The notes: generated by a model from the sequence alone, not told the origin. 64,000 bases of DNA from Paenalcaligenes niemegkensis (GCF_022230885.1 NZ_JAKGCT010000004.1:2232001-2296000); one strand, 5' to 3'; shown: positions 1-13,811, counted from the stretch's first letter. Made by a program: numbers and translations.

Positions 1-2380
<2,380 letters not shown>

Positions 2381-2381
<1 letters not shown>

Positions 2382-5300
2382 TATTTACGCTCCAAATCCA
2401 TGTCGAGGGACAAGGATCGAATTTCCTTGACAAGAACGTTAAACGACTCCGGCATGCCGGCTTCGATAACGTGGTCACCCTTGACAATGTTCTCATAAAC
2501 CTTGGTACGTCCGGCGATGTCATCGGATTTAACCGTAAGCATTTCTTGCAGAGTGTAGGCAGCACCGTATGCTTCAAGTGCCCAGACCTCCATCTCTCCG
2601 AAACGCTGACCACCAAATTGAGCTTTACCGCCCAAGGGCTGTTGAGTGACGAGCGAGTAGGGACCAGTAGAGCGAGCATGCATCTTGTCATCCACCAAGT
2701 GGTGAAGTTTCAGGAAGTGCATATAACCCACTGTTACCGGACGCTCAAACTGTTCGCCAGTTAGACCATCAAACAACATCACTTGTGTACGTCCGGATGC
2801 CAACTGCAGTTTTTCTGCAATATCGTCAGGATAAGCAAGCTTCAGCATCGTACGGATTTCATGTTCGGTGGCACCATCAAACACCGGTGTTGCCAAAGGC
2901 ATTCCGTTGCGCAGGTTATGTGCCATTTCAACAACTTCCGCATCCGTCAAGCCAGCAATATCGGCGGCTTTACCAGTGCTGTTGTAGACACTATCCAGGA
3001 ACTCACGTACTTCGGCTACCTGATAGCCCTGCTCGCTGCTCAGCATGTCGTTGATACGATGGCCCAAACCTTTAGCAGCCCAGCCCAAGTGAACTTCGAG
3101 CACCTGCCCTACGTTCATTCGAGAAGGAACACCCAAGGGGTTCAGCACGATATCAACAGGCGAGCCATCGGCCATGTGCGGCATATCTTCAACCGGCACA
3201 ATCCGAGACACCACACCTTTGTTCCCGTGACGACCAGCCATCTTGTCACCGGGCTGCAAGCGACGCTTAACAGCAAGGTAAACCTTGACCATTTTGAGAA
3301 CGCCCGGAGGCAACTCATCACCTTGTGTCAGTTTCTTGCGCTTCTCTTCAAAAGCTAAGTCGAACTGATGACGCTTTTGCTCAAGGGCATCTTTAGTCTG
3401 CTCAAGCACAACGGCGTGCTCTTCGTCGGCCAGACGAATATCAAACCACTGCCAGCGGTCGAGATCTGCCAGGTACTCGGCCGTGATCTCGCTGCCTTTG
3501 GGCAGGCGACGAGGACCACCATTGACTACCTTGCCGGTGAGGAACTTGGCGGCACGATCAAAGGCATCATCTTCTACGATACGAAGCTGATCGTTCAGGT
3601 CTTGACGGTAGCGACGCAGCTCGTCGTCGATAATGGACTGAGCACGCTTATCGCGTTCAATACCTTCACGCGTGAAGACTTGAACATCAATAACTGTACC
3701 TACCATGCCGGAAGGCACACGCAACGATGTATCTTTAACATCGGAGGCTTTCTCGCCGAAAATCGCACGCAGCAATTTTTCTTCAGGAGTCAGCTGGGTT
3801 TCGCCCTTGGGCGTAACCTTACCTACCAGTACATCATCAGCACGAACTTCTGCGCCAATGTACACAATACCGGAGTCATCCAGACGGTTAAGTTGAACTT
3901 CAGACAGGTTACTGATGTCTCGTGTGATGTCTTCTGCACCCAGCTTGGTGTCGCGAGCCACCACCGTCAGCTCCTCAATGTGAATTGAGGTGTAACGGTC
4001 ATCGGAAACAACTTTCTCTGAGATGAGGATGGAATCCTCAAAGTTATAGCCGTGCCATGTCATGAAAGCGATCTTCATGTTCTGGCCCAGCGCCAACTCG
4101 CCCAGGTCGGTAGACGCGCCATCGGCCAATACGTCACCACGGGCAAGAATATCGCCACGCTTAACGATAGGACGCTGGTTGATGTTGGTGTTCTGGTTAG
4201 AACGTGTGTATTTGGTGAGGTTGTAAATATCAACACCCACTTCACCCGCCACGTTTTCCTCATCGTTCACACGAATAACGATACGCTCGGCATCAACGTG
4301 ATCAACCACACCGCCACGACGGGCCATGACTGTAGTACCGGAGTCGACTGCAACCGTGCGCTCGATACCTGTACCGACCAGTGCTTTCTCCGGACGCAAA
4401 CATGGCACCGCCTGGCGCTGCATGTTGGCACCCATCAGGGCACGGTTAGCATCATCATGCTCCAGGAACGGGATCAGGGAAGCCGCCACCGACACAATCT
4501 GTGAAGGAGCCACGTCCATGTATTGCACGTTATCCGGCGATGTCATGAGGGTTTCACCCGCTTCACGACATGCAACCAGATCATCAGCAAAACGGTGATC
4601 ATCGTCAAGCTCAGCGTTAGCCTGGGCAATGATGTAGTTGCTTTCTTCAATGGCGGACAAGTACACGATTTCGTCGGTTACCTGATTGGCTACCACTTTA
4701 CGATAGGGGTTTCAAGGAAACCGTATTCGTTCAGGCGGGCATACAACGCCATCGAGTTGATCAGACCAATGTTCGGACCTTCCGGCGTTTCGATTGGACA
4801 CACACGACCATAGTGAGTCGGGTGTACATCTCGAACCTCAAAACCGGCACGCTCACGTGTCAGACCACCAGGTCCCAATGCTGAAACGCGACGCTTATGC
4901 GTAATTTCAGATAAGGGGTTGGTTTGATCCATAAACTGCGACAGCTGGCTGGAGCCAAAGAACTCTTTAACCGCTGCCGAAATAGGACGTGAGTTAATAA
5001 GATCGTGAGGCATCAGGTTTTCACTTTCAGCCTGACCCAAACGCTCTTTGACAGCACGCTCAACACGCACTAAGCCTGCACGGAACTGGTTTTCGGCCAG
5101 TTCGCCTACACAACGAACACGGCGGTTGCCCAAGTGGTCAATATCATCGATTTGACCAATACCGTTACGAAGATCAACCAACACTTTGATGGTGTTGACG
5201 ATATCGTCGTCTGTCAGGGTCATCGGGCCTTCGATAGTTTCGCCACGACCTAAACGACTGTTGACCTTCATGCGGCCTACGCGAGAAAGGTCATAGGACT

Positions 5301-6491
5301 CTTCGCTGTAGAACAACCGCTGGAACAAGGCTTCAACCGCATCTTCGGTAGGAGGCTCACCCGGACGCATCATGCGGTAGATGGCAACACGCGCGGCCAT
5401 TTGGTCCGCAGTGTCATCAGTGCGCAAGGTCAGGGAAATAAACCCGCCCTGGTCAAGGTCGTTGATATAGAGCGTTTCGATATCACGGATATTGGCCAGG
5501 CGTAGCTCGGCCAGTACGGTTTCAGTGATTTCATCATTTGCTTTGGCAATGATCTCGCCCGTATCGGGATTGACCACGTTTTTAGCCAACGCACGACCCA
5601 GAAGGTAATCTTCAGGGATCGAAATATAATCAATTTTTGCTTCATCCAGCTGACGCATATGACGAGCGTTAATACGCTTGTCCTTTTCAACGATTACATT
5701 GCCGTCACGATCAGTAATATCGAAACGGGCAACTTCGCCGCGCCAGTGCTTAGAAACAAATTGCAGACGACCGCCTTCACTTTCGAGTTCAATATGATCG
5801 AACTCAAAGTAATGAGCCAAAATGGCTTCCGGTGTCATACCAATAGCTTTCAACAATATCGAAACCGGCATTTTACGACGGCGGTCAATACGGAAGAAAA
5901 GGATATCTTTAGGATCGAACTCAAAATCGAGCCACGAACCACGGTAAGGAATGACGCGAGCAGAAAACAACAGCTTGCCAGAGCTATGCGTCTTACCACG
6001 GTCATGTTCGAAGAACACGCCAGGTGAGCGGTGAAGCTGCGATACAATGACACGCTCAGTGCCATTGATGACAAACGAGCCATTATCTGTCATGAGTGGT
6101 ATTTCACCCATGTAGACTTCTTGCTCTTTGACTTCCTTGACAGTGGGTTTGCTGACCTCGCGATCCATGATCACTAAGCGAACTTTCGCACGCAAGGGCG
6201 ATGCATACGTCAAACCACGGAGTTGACACTCCTTGACGTCAAATACAGGTTCTCCAAGCACATAGCTAACGAACTCTAGCCGTGCCATCCCGTTATGGCT
6301 TACTATTGGAAAAATAGAATTAAAAGCTTCTTGCAGGCCTTCCGATCTACGTTCAGAAGGTAGCGTATCCTTCTGCAGAAAGGTTCTGAAAGAATTCAGC
6401 TGGGTTGCCAATAAGTAAGGAACCTGCTGCACGTCTTCACGTTTGGCGAAGCTCTTGCGTATGCGCTTTTTTCGGTGTACGAATAAGGCAT
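2381..6491 (-). CDS. rpoB: RNA polymerase beta subunit (two frame breaks)
   Basis: Beta subunit of RNA polymerase. Two open segments join into a 1370-residue protein once one base is restored in the G run 4706-4709 (inside LETP-Y-RKV) and one in the T run 6467-6472. The second correction moves the start: the open frame begins upstream with an unrelated MSRSAHALF leader, but the ATG at 6491 followed by [18 protein letters not shown] gives the usual N terminus, with GGAGTG just ahead. The rifampicin-region motif [17 protein letters not shown] and the C-terminal [19 protein letters not shown] are intact. It lies downstream of rplL and is coupled to rpoC by a one-base stop/start overlap. Confidence 0.97.
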
Positions 6492-6549
6492 GAGCACTCC
6501 GACTCAAGGGTTACACGGGCCGTCAACCACGACCCCGGTTTACGACTCT

Positions 6550-6599
6550 AGAAAACCTGACTCAAATAATAAACAGCATGTTTAAATCAAAGGTTTTCT
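6550..6599 (-). promoter_or_regulatory. Long-range stem in the rplL-rpoB spacer
   Basis: AGAAAACCT at 6550-6558 pairs with AGGTTTTCT at 6591-6599, nine base pairs closing a 32-base loop. It lies between rplL and rpoB, where enterobacteria have an RNase III processing stem. Assigning that role here is inference from position. Confidence 0.45.
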
Positions 6600-6611
6600 G
6601 GAGACGCAAAA

Positions 6612-6640
6612 GCCCGGGAAGGCAAAAGCACTTCCCGGGC
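6612..6640 (-). terminator. Attenuator-like hairpin between rplL and rpoB
   Basis: A perfect ten-base stem, GCCCGGGAAG with CTTCCCGGGC, closes a nine-base loop 14 bases after the rplL stop. On the minus strand it is followed by only four U residues, so it should terminate partially. Partial termination here would lower rpoBC expression relative to the ribosomal protein genes, as known in Escherichia coli. Confidence 0.65.
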
Positions 6641-6653
6641 AAGCATAAAAGTC

Positions 6654-7028
6654 TTATTTAAGTTCGACTTTTGCACCAGCGTCTTCAAGCTTTTTCTTAG
6701 CTTCTTCAGCTTCAGCTTTAGATACGCCTTCTTTGACGTCTTTAGGTGCGCCATCAACCAGATCTTTAGCTTCTTTCAAGCCAAGACCAGTGATTTCGCG
6801 AACGGCTTTAATAACGCTAACTTTGTTTGCGCCGATTTCAGCCAGGTGAACGTTGAACTCGGTTTGCTCAGCAGCAGCCGCACCAGCGTCAGCAGCAGGA
6901 GCAGCAACTGCAACAGCAGCAGCTGCAGCAGACACACCGAATTTTTCTTCCATGTCCGTGATTAACTCGGACAGCTCAAGCACAGTCATGTTAGCGACTG
7001 CTTCGAGGATTTCAGCTTTAGTAGCCAT
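6654..7028 (-). CDS. rplL: 50S ribosomal protein L7/L12
   Basis: Stalk protein of the large subunit that recruits translation GTPases. At 124 residues it has the family length: an N-terminal dimerisation helix ([17 protein letters not shown]), an Ala-rich hinge around residues 35-55, and the C-terminal factor-binding domain with [16 protein letters not shown]. It follows rplJ by about 80 bases, and a GGAG lies ten bases before the ATG. No frame problem. Confidence 0.98.
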   Translation of the reverse strand: MATKAEILEAVANMTVLELSELITDMEEKFGVSAAAAAVAVAAPAADAGAAAAEQTEFNVHLAEIGANKVSVIKAVREITGLGLKEAKDLVDGAPKDVKEGVSKAEAEEAKKKLEDAGAKVELK

Positions 7029-7108
7029 TTTTCAGAACTCCAGAATAGGTATAAATGCCAGGTTTGGGTATCGTCCGATACGACGAAATTCCACCAGCAA
7101 GCCTTGAA

Positions 7109-7633
7109 TTAAGCGGCCTGCTTTTGATCGCGTACAGCGGCCAAGCCACGTACAAATTTGGTTGGAACTTCGTTGAGCGTACGCACAAACTGCGTGATAG
7201 GCGCTTGCATGGTGCCAAGCAATTTCGCAATCAACTCGTCGCGCGAAGGCATTGTTGCCAAAGCTTTGACGCCGTTCAGGTCAAGAAGGCTATTGGGCAT
7301 TGCCCCGCCTTTAATAACCAGACTGTCGTTGGTTTTAGCGAAATCAGACATGACTTTTGCCGCTGCTACCGGATCATCACTGATGGCGTACATCAGAGGA
7401 CCGACTAGCTGGCTAGATAACTCTTCAAAAGAAGAATCAGCTAACGCACGACGAACTAACGTGTTTTTTAATACACGCAGGTACACGCCCGATTCACGCG
7501 CTTGTTTGCGCAATACGGTAACGGAGGCGACGTCCAGACCACGATACTCAGCGATAATGATCGATTGTGCCTGTGCTACTTGAGCAGAGACTTCTTCGAT
7601 GACTACCGTTTTCTCTTCACGATTGAGACTCAC
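7109..7633 (-). CDS. rplJ: 50S ribosomal protein L10
   Basis: Base of the L7/L12 stalk. The open frame extends far upstream, but the real start is the GTG at 7633: the product then begins [15 protein letters not shown], and AGAAGGAGT lies a few bases upstream. The length is 174 residues, normal for the family. The RNA-binding N-terminal domain ([17 protein letters not shown]) and the C-terminal helix that holds L12 are present. It is the first gene of the rplJL pair and probably subject to L10 leader autoregulation. Confidence 0.97.
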   Translation of the reverse strand: MSLNREEKTVVIEEVSAQVAQAQSIIIAEYRGLDVASVTVLRKQARESGVYLRVLKNTLVRRALADSSFEELSSQLVGPLMYAISDDPVAAAKVMSDFAKTNDSLVIKGGAMPNSLLDLNGVKALATMPSRDELIAKLLGTMQAPITQFVRTLNEVPTKFVRGLAAVRDQKQAA

Positions 7634-7873
7634 GGTTTGAACACTCCTTCTAAAGATGCTCGGGAAAGTCCTGAGCATCAACCGAATGCGGCGCACCTGG
7701 TAGAGATTCTGAAATAGAAAATCTTCCGTGGGCGCCGTCTACGTTGGATGAATGATTAAGAAATCTAGAACGAGGCGGTTAAGCACCGATTTTGACTTCT
7801 CCAACGGTCTTTGACAGCAATGGCTAACAAAATGCTAACCACAGCCCAAAGTTCTGTTTACTTTGAAAGCGAA
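7634..7873 (-). promoter_or_regulatory. rplJ leader, possible L10 autoregulatory RNA
   Basis: A 240-base non-coding leader separates rplA from rplJ. Just before the ribosome binding site, GATGCTC pairs with GAGCATC around an 11-base loop. L10-L12 binds such leaders to repress rplJL in many bacteria. The assignment rests on position and this one stem, and the kink-turn was not modelled. Confidence 0.45.
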
Positions 7874-8569
7874 TTACGCTTGCAAAGATGAAATTTCAAC
7901 ACGAGCACCGCCACCCATAGTGGATGAAACGGCGATCTTGCGCATGTAAACGCCCTTAGCTGCCGCTGGGCGAGCTTTATTAAGAGCATCCACAAGAGCC
8001 AATAGGTTGGTCTGCAACTGTTCTGTTTCGAACGAAGCACGACCGATAGTGGCGTGGATAATTCCTGCTTTATCGGTACGGTACTGAATCTGACCAGCTT
8101 TAGCATTTTTCACTGCCGTAGCAACATCAGGTGTAACCGTGCCAACGCGAGGGTTAGGCATCAGGCCACGTGGGCCCAGAATTTGACCTAAGGTACCCAC
8201 AACACGCATTGTGTCTGGAGACGCGATCACTACGTCGAAGTCCATCTGACCGGCTTTGATCTGCTCAGCCAAGTCATCCAAACCTACGATTTCAGCGCCG
8301 GCTGCACGTGCTTCTTCAGCTTTATCGCCTTGAGCGAATACGGCTACACGAACGCTTTTGCCTGTACCAGCAGGTAGAACCACCGAACCACGAACCAGTT
8401 GGTCCGATTTACGGGGATCAATACCAAGCTGAACTGAAATATCGATAGACTCGTTGAACTTTGCTGTTGCGGTTTCTTTGACCAGGTTCAAAGCTTCAGC
8501 AACAGGGTAAAATTTATTACGGTCGATTTTGGCAGCAATGGCTGCTGCGCGTTTGCTTAATTTAGCCAT
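7874..8569 (-). CDS. rplA: 50S ribosomal protein L1
   Basis: L1 stalk protein that helps release the exit-site tRNA and represses its own operon by binding mRNA. Its 231 residues match the family. The start [11 protein letters not shown], the segment [19 protein letters not shown] and the C-terminal [14 protein letters not shown] are characteristic. It lies five bases after rplK, so the pair is one transcript. Confidence 0.98.
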   Translation of the reverse strand: MAKLSKRAAAIAAKIDRNKFYPVAEALNLVKETATAKFNESIDISVQLGIDPRKSDQLVRGSVVLPAGTGKSVRVAVFAQGDKAEEARAAGAEIVGLDDLAEQIKAGQMDFDVVIASPDTMRVVGTLGQILGPRGLMPNPRVGTVTPDVATAVKNAKAGQIQYRTDKAGIIHATIGRASFETEQLQTNLLALVDALNKARPAAAKGVYMRKIAVSSTMGGGARVEISSLQA

Positions 8570-8574
8570 GACTA

Positions 8575-9006
8575 TTAAACCCCTTCGACGTTAATGCCCA
8601 TACTGCGAGCAGTACCGGCGACAGTGCGTACCGCTGCGTCTAAATCGGCAGCAGTAAGATCGGGTTCTTTAGTTTTGGCAATTTCCTCGGCTTGAGCGCG
8701 AGTAAGCGTACCAACTTTATCCAGGTTAGGACGGGCCGAACCATTTTTAATACCAACAGCTTTTTTGATCAGGATAGTCGCCGGAGGCGTCTTCATGATG
8801 AAAGTGAAGCTCTTGTCTGCAAAAGCAGTGATTACAACTGGAATTGGCAGACCTGGCTCGAGTTGCTGGGTGCGGGCATTGAATGCCTTGCAGAATTCCA
8901 TGATATTCAAACCACGCTGACCCAATGCTGGGCCAATGGGTGGCGATGGATTTGCCTTACCAGCTGGAACCTGCAGCTTGATAAAACCGACGATTTTTTT
9001 CGCCAT
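8575..9006 (-). CDS. rplK: 50S ribosomal protein L11
   Basis: Component of the GTPase-associated centre that binds 23S rRNA. At 143 residues it is full length. The N-terminal domain carries [21 protein letters not shown], with the proline-rich hinge intact, and the C-terminal RNA-binding domain follows. AAGGAGT precedes the ATG. It sits between nusG and rplA in the canonical order. Confidence 0.98.
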   Translation of the reverse strand: MAKKIVGFIKLQVPAGKANPSPPIGPALGQRGLNIMEFCKAFNARTQQLEPGLPIPVVITAFADKSFTFIMKTPPATILIKKAVGIKNGSARPNLDKVGTLTRAQAEEIAKTKEPDLTAADLDAAVRTVAGTARSMGINVEGV

Positions 9007-9070
9007 GATAGACTCCTTGCGGGTAATAGTGCCTGCTGCAGTTAAACAGCTGGCTCCCCGGGGTTAAAAC

Positions 9071-9604
9071 TCAGGTTTTTTCAACCTGGTCGAAATCGAG
9101 TTCTACAGGGGTCGAGCGGCCGAAAATAGTAACGGAGACTCGAACCTTGCTTTTCTCGTAATTAACTTCTTCAACGTTACCGTTAAAGTCAGCGAACGGG
9201 CCTTCTTTTACCCGCACAAGTTCGCCGACCTCAAACAGCACTTTAGGACGAGGTTTCTCTACACCCTCTTCCATTTGCGACAATATTTCTTTGACTTCGC
9301 GCTCGGATATAGGCGCAGGACGATTACCCGCACCACCCAGGAAGCCCGTAACACGATTGGTACTGCGTACTAAATGCCATGTTTCGTCGGTGAGATCCAT
9401 CTCGACCAATACGTAACCTGGGAAAATACGACGTTCAGTAATTGTTTTTTTGCCGTTTTTGACTTCAACGACTTCTTCCGAAGGAATCAGGATTTGACCG
9501 AAAGCATGTTCTAGCTCGGCACGCTCGATTCGCTCGACTAAAGCCTTGTGCACGCTTTTCTCCATACCGGAGTAAACGTGAACGACATACCAGCGCTTGC
9601 TCAT
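9071..9604 (-). CDS. nusG: Transcription termination/antitermination factor NusG
   Basis: Binds RNA polymerase and links it to Rho or to the ribosome. It has 177 residues, with the NGN domain at the start ([16 protein letters not shown]) and a C-terminal KOW domain containing [16 protein letters not shown]. It lies nine bases after secE, as in nearly all proteobacteria. Confidence 0.98.
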   Translation of the reverse strand: MSKRWYVVHVYSGMEKSVHKALVERIERAELEHAFGQILIPSEEVVEVKNGKKTITERRIFPGYVLVEMDLTDETWHLVRSTNRVTGFLGGAGNRPAPISEREVKEILSQMEEGVEKPRPKVLFEVGELVRVKEGPFADFNGNVEEVNYEKSKVRVSVTIFGRSTPVELDFDQVEKT

Positions 9605-9613
9605 GTGTGCCCT

Positions 9614-9994
9614 TTATTTCCAGCCTAGTAGCAGGCCATAAATGACCCACTCAAGCCCTTTGTCTATAATCCACAACAGGACAGCCATAACCGCAACAAA
9701 CAGGAACACGATGCCTGTCATTTGCGTAGCTTCTTTGCGGGACGGCCAGTGTACGCGTCGGACTTCGCCGTAGGAATCGCGCGCAAACGCTATTGTACGC
9801 TTGCCAGTATCACTGAAGAACACAATCAAAGCGGCCACAATCAAAGCGCCCACGAACACGCCTACCCGGACTAAACCGGGCTGTGTCTCTAAGATGGAGT
9901 AACCAACAATGCCTGCAGCAAGCACTAGTACTGCCAGGCCCAGTTTAAGACGCTCTGAGCCACGGTTAACGGTTTCTACGTTGGTATTCGACAT
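9614..9994 (-). CDS. secE: Preprotein translocase subunit SecE
   Basis: Small inner-membrane subunit that clamps SecY. The ATG at 9994 (MSNTNVETVNRGSERLKLG) is preferred to the open-frame ATG seven codons upstream because it gives the usual beta-type N terminus. The product has about 126 residues and three predicted membrane segments, near residues 15-35, 40-60 and 90-115, plus the conserved amphipathic region EVRRVHWPSRKEATQMT before the last one. It is encoded between tRNA-Trp and nusG. Confidence 0.95.
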   Translation of the reverse strand: MSNTNVETVNRGSERLKLGLAVLVLAAGIVGYSILETQPGLVRVGVFVGALIVAALIVFFSDTGKRTIAFARDSYGEVRRVHWPSRKEATQMTGIVFLFVAVMAVLLWIIDKGLEWVIYGLLLGWK

Positions 9995-10037
9995 ATTCCG
10001 ACGATAGGACGCCACGAAAGCGTGACGAATGACTGAG

Positions 10038-10113
10038 TGGCAGGGGCAGAAGGAATCGAACCCTCAACCTTCGGTTTTGGAGACCGACGCTCTGCCAATT
10101 GAGCTATACCCCT
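10038..10113 (-). tRNA. tRNA-Trp (CCA)
   Basis: A 76-base cloverleaf with encoded CCA. The acceptor AGGGGTA pairs with TGCCCCT, the anticodon loop reads CTCCAAA with anticodon CCA, and the T arm contains GGTTCGATTCC. It lies between tuf and secE. Confidence 0.98.
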
Positions 10114-10156
10114 ATACCTTGAAGACAGTTTGCCGTATAAGGCTCACTGTGACAAC

Positions 10157-10191
10157 AAGTGCAAAGGGGAATAGTACCCCCTTTTGCACTT
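10157..10191 (-). terminator. Strong hairpin downstream of tuf
   Basis: AAGTGCAAAGGGG pairs with CCCCTTTTGCACTT with one or two bulged bases. The T run follows on the plus strand, whereas on the minus strand (the direction of tuf) the downstream side is only moderately U-rich. It may act as a weak terminator or as an RNA 3'-end stabiliser between tuf and tRNA-Trp. Confidence 0.55.
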
Positions 10192-10203
10192 TTTTACTAC
10201 TAT

Positions 10204-11394
10204 TTATTTAATAATTTTGGCAACGACACCAGCACCAACAGTACGGCCACCTTCGCGAATCGCGAAACGCAGACCTTCTTCCATCGCGATTGGCGCAATC
10301 AATGACACCGTCATCGAAATGTTATCACCAGGAAGCACCATTTCTTTGTCTTCCGGCAATTCGATCGTGCCCGTTACGTCCGTCGTACGGAAGTAAAACT
10401 GAGGACGGTAGCCCTTGAAGAATGGCGTGTGACGACCACCCTCTTCTTTGGACAGAATGTAGACCTCAGCAGTGAAGTCGGTGTGTGGCTTGATCGAACC
10501 TGGCTTGGCCAATACCTGACCACGCTCAACGTCTTCACGTTTTGTACCACGTAGCAAAATACCAACGTTATCGCCCGCTTCGCCCTGATCGAGCAACTTG
10601 CGGAACATTTCAACACCAGTACAAATCGATTTCACCGTATCACGGATACCGATGATTTCGATCTCTTCGCCCACTTTCACAATACCGCGCTCGATACGGC
10701 CGGTAACCACAGTACCGCGGCCCGAAATCGAGAACACGTCTTCAACAGGCATCAGGAATGCACCGTCAACCGCACGTTCAGGCGTAGGAATGTAGCTGTC
10801 AAGCGCCGCTGCCAGTTCCAGCACAGCTGAGTGACCCAAGGGGCCAGCATCGCCTTCCAGAGCCAATTTAGCAGAGCCAGTGATGATCGGTGTGTCGTCG
10901 CCAGGGAAATCGTAGTTCGACAGCAATTCGCGAACTTCCATTTCAACCAGTTCGAGCAACTCAGCGTCGTCAACCATGTCGGCTTTGTTCAGGAACACGA
11001 TGATGTAAGGAACGCCAACCTGGCGGCTTAGCAAAATGTGCTCGCGTGTCTGAGGCATGGGGCCATCAGCAGCCGAAACCACCAGAATCGCGCCATCCAT
11101 CTGCGCTGCACCGGTAATCATGTTTTTAACGTAGTCAGCGTGACCAGGGCAATCAACGTGAGCGTAGTGACGGTTAGGTGTCTCGTACTCGACGTGTGAG
11201 GTGCTGATGGTGATACCGCGGGCTTTCTCTTCAGGAGCTGCGTCGATTTGCGCGTAGTCGCGTGCTTCGCCGCCGTATTCTTTTGCCAAAACCGTGCAGA
11301 TTGCTGCGGTCAATGTGGTCTTACCGTGATCAACGTGACCAATGGTGCCTACGTTGACGTGTGGTTTAGTCCGTTCAAACTTGCCTTTAGCCAT
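10204..11394 (-). CDS. tuf: Elongation factor Tu
   Basis: GTPase that delivers aminoacyl-tRNA to the ribosome. The ATG at 11394 gives [28 protein letters not shown], and AGGAG lies six bases upstream. The upstream extension of the open frame runs back into tRNA-Thr and is not coding. The product is 396 residues with G1 GHVDHGKT, G3 DCPGHADY, G4 NKAD, and the domain 2/3 hallmarks. It is preceded by three tRNA genes, forming the tRNA-tufB type operon. Confidence 0.98.
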   Translation of the reverse strand: MAKGKFERTKPHVNVGTIGHVDHGKTTLTAAICTVLAKEYGGEARDYAQIDAAPEEKARGITISTSHVEYETPNRHYAHVDCPGHADYVKNMITGAAQMDGAILVVSAADGPMPQTREHILLSRQVGVPYIIVFLNKADMVDDAELLELVEMEVRELLSNYDFPGDDTPIITGSAKLALEGDAGPLGHSAVLELAAALDSYIPTPERAVDGAFLMPVEDVFSISGRGTVVTGRIERGIVKVGEEIEIIGIRDTVKSICTGVEMFRKLLDQGEAGDNVGILLRGTKREDVERGQVLAKPGSIKPHTDFTAEVYILSKEEGGRHTPFFKGYRPQFYFRTTDVTGTIELPEDKEMVLPGDNISMTVSLIAPIAMEEGLRFAIREGGRTVGAGVVAKIIK

Positions 11395-11436
11395 GGCAGA
11401 CTCCTGAATGGAAGGATGCTGAAATATAAAGAGTTG

Positions 11437-11511
<75 letters not shown>

Positions 11512-11553
11512 GACTTATGCTTCTTACCGTTGCATTAATTAACGATAATAATT

Positions 11554-11627
11554 TGGAGCGGGTGAAGGGAATCGAACCCTCGTCTTAAGCTTGGAAGGCT
11601 TCTGCTCTACCGTTGAGCTACACCCGC
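11554..11627 (-). tRNA. tRNA-Gly (TCC)
   Basis: 74 bases with encoded CCA. The acceptor is GCGGGTG/CACCCGC, the anticodon TCC within CTTCCAAG, and the T loop GGTTCGATTCC. It is the middle gene of the Tyr-Gly-Thr cluster. Confidence 0.98.
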
Positions 11628-11680
11628 AGTTGATTCTTACTACACCCGGGGCAGAGGCTGTTAGGCTTCTGCCATTGTTC

Positions 11681-11766
11681 TGGTGGTGGGAGTAGGATTC
11701 GAACCTACGTAGGCGTAAGCCAACAGATTTACAGTCTGCCCCCGTTAGCCACTTGGGTATCCCACC
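11681..11766 (-). tRNA. tRNA-Tyr (GTA)
   Basis: 86 bases with a long variable arm (class II) and encoded CCA. The acceptor is GGTGGGA/TCCCACC, the anticodon GTA within CTGTAAAT. It is the first gene of the tRNA-tuf transcription unit. Confidence 0.98.
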
Positions 11767-11968
11767 ATAAAGCGAATTGCGAATTATGCATGTATTTTTT
11801 ATGGCTGTCAACAAGTTTGGCAACTTGCTTACGTTTTATTTACAAATTTATTTACGTAATTCGCAAATAAAAACATAAAAAGGTAGATGCATTTCCACAA
11901 AGACAGTCATTTTGACCGCGCGCGTAACATAAGTCAACATAAAGTCTGAATTCAGCTTCAGACAGAAC

Positions 11969-12006
11969 AAAAAAAGCGCTTATAGCTATCAAGATGCTAT
12001 AAGCGC
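11969..12006 (-). terminator. Intrinsic terminator after parB
   Basis: GCGCTTATAGC (11976-11986) pairs perfectly with GCTATAAGCGC (11996-12006). On the minus strand the stem is followed by seven U residues (A run 11969-11975). It ends the mnmG-rsmG-parA-parB operon before the tRNA-tuf promoter region. Confidence 0.85.
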
Positions 12007-12038
12007 AATGTCTTGCCGCCGCAATGGCCTTCAAGAAC

Positions 12039-12959
12039 TTACTTTTCGATCAAGGTATTCCAGCCCTGCTTTTCCAGCAAACTGTTCAAATGTTCCCAGC
12101 CGTGAAAGCTGATTTGTAAATGACCTTTGTTTTTAGCTCCGACCTTAAGCACCACTTGGGTGCCCAGATGCTCGGACAGGGCCTTTTCTACTCGCTGCGC
12201 ATCCCCGTTTTTCTTCGGAGCTGTCGCTATGGCTACAGCATCAGCATTGTCGGCTTCGCGTAGCGTCTTTGCCACCAGCTTCTCTGTTTCGCGTACAGAT
12301 AGCCGACGCGCTATGACTTCGTTCGCCAACATGATCTGCGTGGCAGCGTCGGTAGCTAACAAAGAGCGAGCGTGCCCCATGTCAATATCGCCAGCTAAAA
12401 GCATAATCTGGACCGGCTCTGCCAGATTGATTAGACGCAATAGATTGCTAGTGGCTGAACGTGAACGTCCTATGGCCTGGGCTGCCTGCTCGTGAGTTAA
12501 CGCAAACTCGTCAATTAGACGTTTAACCCCGTGCGCTTCCTCAAGCGGATTCAGATCTTCGCGCTGAATGTTTTCGATCAGCGCCATTACGGCCGCGTTC
12601 TCGTCAGCCACTTCACGGACCAGGACAGGAACCCGTTCCAGGCCCGCTAACTTTGCTGCACGATAGCGGCGTTCGCCCGCGATAATTTCGTATTTCGCAC
12701 TGTCTTTTCCAGCCAAAGGACGAACTAAAATTGGCTGCATTACACCCTGCGCGCGAATAGAATCGGCAAGCTCGTTAAGCGCCCCTTCGTCCATTCGGGT
12801 ACGAGGCTGATACTTACCCGCTACCAGATCGTCCACACCCAGTTCGTGAGGTGTACCCGCCGCAGCCTCTGTTTTACCAATGCTATCGATCACACTTGCG
12901 TCTACACCCAACAGGGCATCTAATCCTCGCCCTAATCCTTTAGGCTTTCGTGTTGCCAT
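12039..12959 (-). CDS. parB: Chromosome partitioning protein ParB
   Basis: CTP-dependent DNA clamp that loads at parS and spreads to form the partition complex. It has 306 residues: an N-terminal tag KGLGRGLDALLG, a ParB/Srx nucleotide-binding domain with GERRYRAAKLAG, a helix-turn-helix parS-reading domain (LTHEQAAQAIGRSRSATSNLLRL), and a C-terminal dimerisation region. It is the last gene of the mnmG-rsmG-parAB block, and candidate parS sites lie within mnmG and just upstream of it. Confidence 0.97.
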   Translation of the reverse strand: MATRKPKGLGRGLDALLGVDASVIDSIGKTEAAAGTPHELGVDDLVAGKYQPRTRMDEGALNELADSIRAQGVMQPILVRPLAGKDSAKYEIIAGERRYRAAKLAGLERVPVLVREVADENAAVMALIENIQREDLNPLEEAHGVKRLIDEFALTHEQAAQAIGRSRSATSNLLRLINLAEPVQIMLLAGDIDMGHARSLLATDAATQIMLANEVIARRLSVRETEKLVAKTLREADNADAVAIATAPKKNGDAQRVEKALSEHLGTQVVLKVGAKNKGHLQISFHGWEHLNSLLEKQGWNTLIEK

Positions 12960-12976
12960 GAGTATTCCTTTAAACT

Positions 12977-13809
12977 TTAAGCTTCTGCTGGCTGCGAAGC
13001 GGCCTCTTCTTCTTTAGCCTCTTTCTTAAGGCGCTTGACGAGCTCACGGCCGAACTCCATATAGGCTTTGGCACCTCGCGAATTTTTATCGTAGCTAATG
13101 CCTGGCATCCCGTGGCTGGGCGCTTCAGCCAAACGCACATTTCTTGGCACGATTGTCTTAAAGACCTTATCACCAAAATGAGCTTCAATCTGTGCCGACA
13201 CTTGCTGTTGCAGTGTCACCCGTGTATCAAACATGACACGCAGCAGACCAATCAACTGTAATTCGGTATTAATATTTCGATAGACCCGTTTGATCGTGTT
13301 TACGAGGTCAGATAAGCCTTCCAAAGCAAAATACTCGCATTGCATCGGAATAATGACACCGTGTGCACTGGCAAGTCCATTTAAGGTTAACAAGGATAAG
13401 GTTGGAGGGCAGTCTATAAGTACAAAATCGTACTCGTGAGACACCTTTCCAAGCGCTCTTTTTAACTGTTTTTCGCGCTCATCCATTTGAACCAGGTCGA
13501 TTTCCGCCCCAGAAAGCTCTCTATTAGATGGCAACACATCGTAACCACCCGTTTCTGAATGTACCCTAGCTTCTGAAATTGTGCTTTGGCCGATCAAAAC
13601 TTCATAAACATTATGTTCTACATTGTTTTTATCGATTCCGCTGCCCATCGTGGCGTTTCCTTGCGGATCTAAATCGATAAGCAAGACTTTTTCTTCAATG
13701 CAGCCAATGCAGCAGCCAGATTAATCGTTGTGGTGGTCTTACCCACGCCGCCCTTCTGGTTGGCGACACAAAATACATATGTCCTGGGTTTGGTGGAATT
13801 AGCAGACAT
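12977..13809 (-). CDS. parA: Chromosome partitioning ATPase ParA (one frame break)
   Basis: Deviant Walker ATPase that positions ParB-parS complexes. The 3' part is open from VLLIDLDPQGNAT onward. The first 40 codons lie in another frame and begin at the ATG at 13809 (MSANSTKPRTYVFCVANQKGG, with the Walker motif KGGVGKTT following). The break is at the T run 13688-13692, and one added base gives a continuous protein of about 277 residues. It lies two bases after the rsmG stop. Confidence 0.95.
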
Positions 13810-13811
13810 AG

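Noticed and set aside
6492..6507. RpoB starting [14 protein letters not shown]
   Set aside because: This N terminus exists only because one base is missing at 6467-6472. The repaired frame starts [14 protein letters not shown] at 6491.
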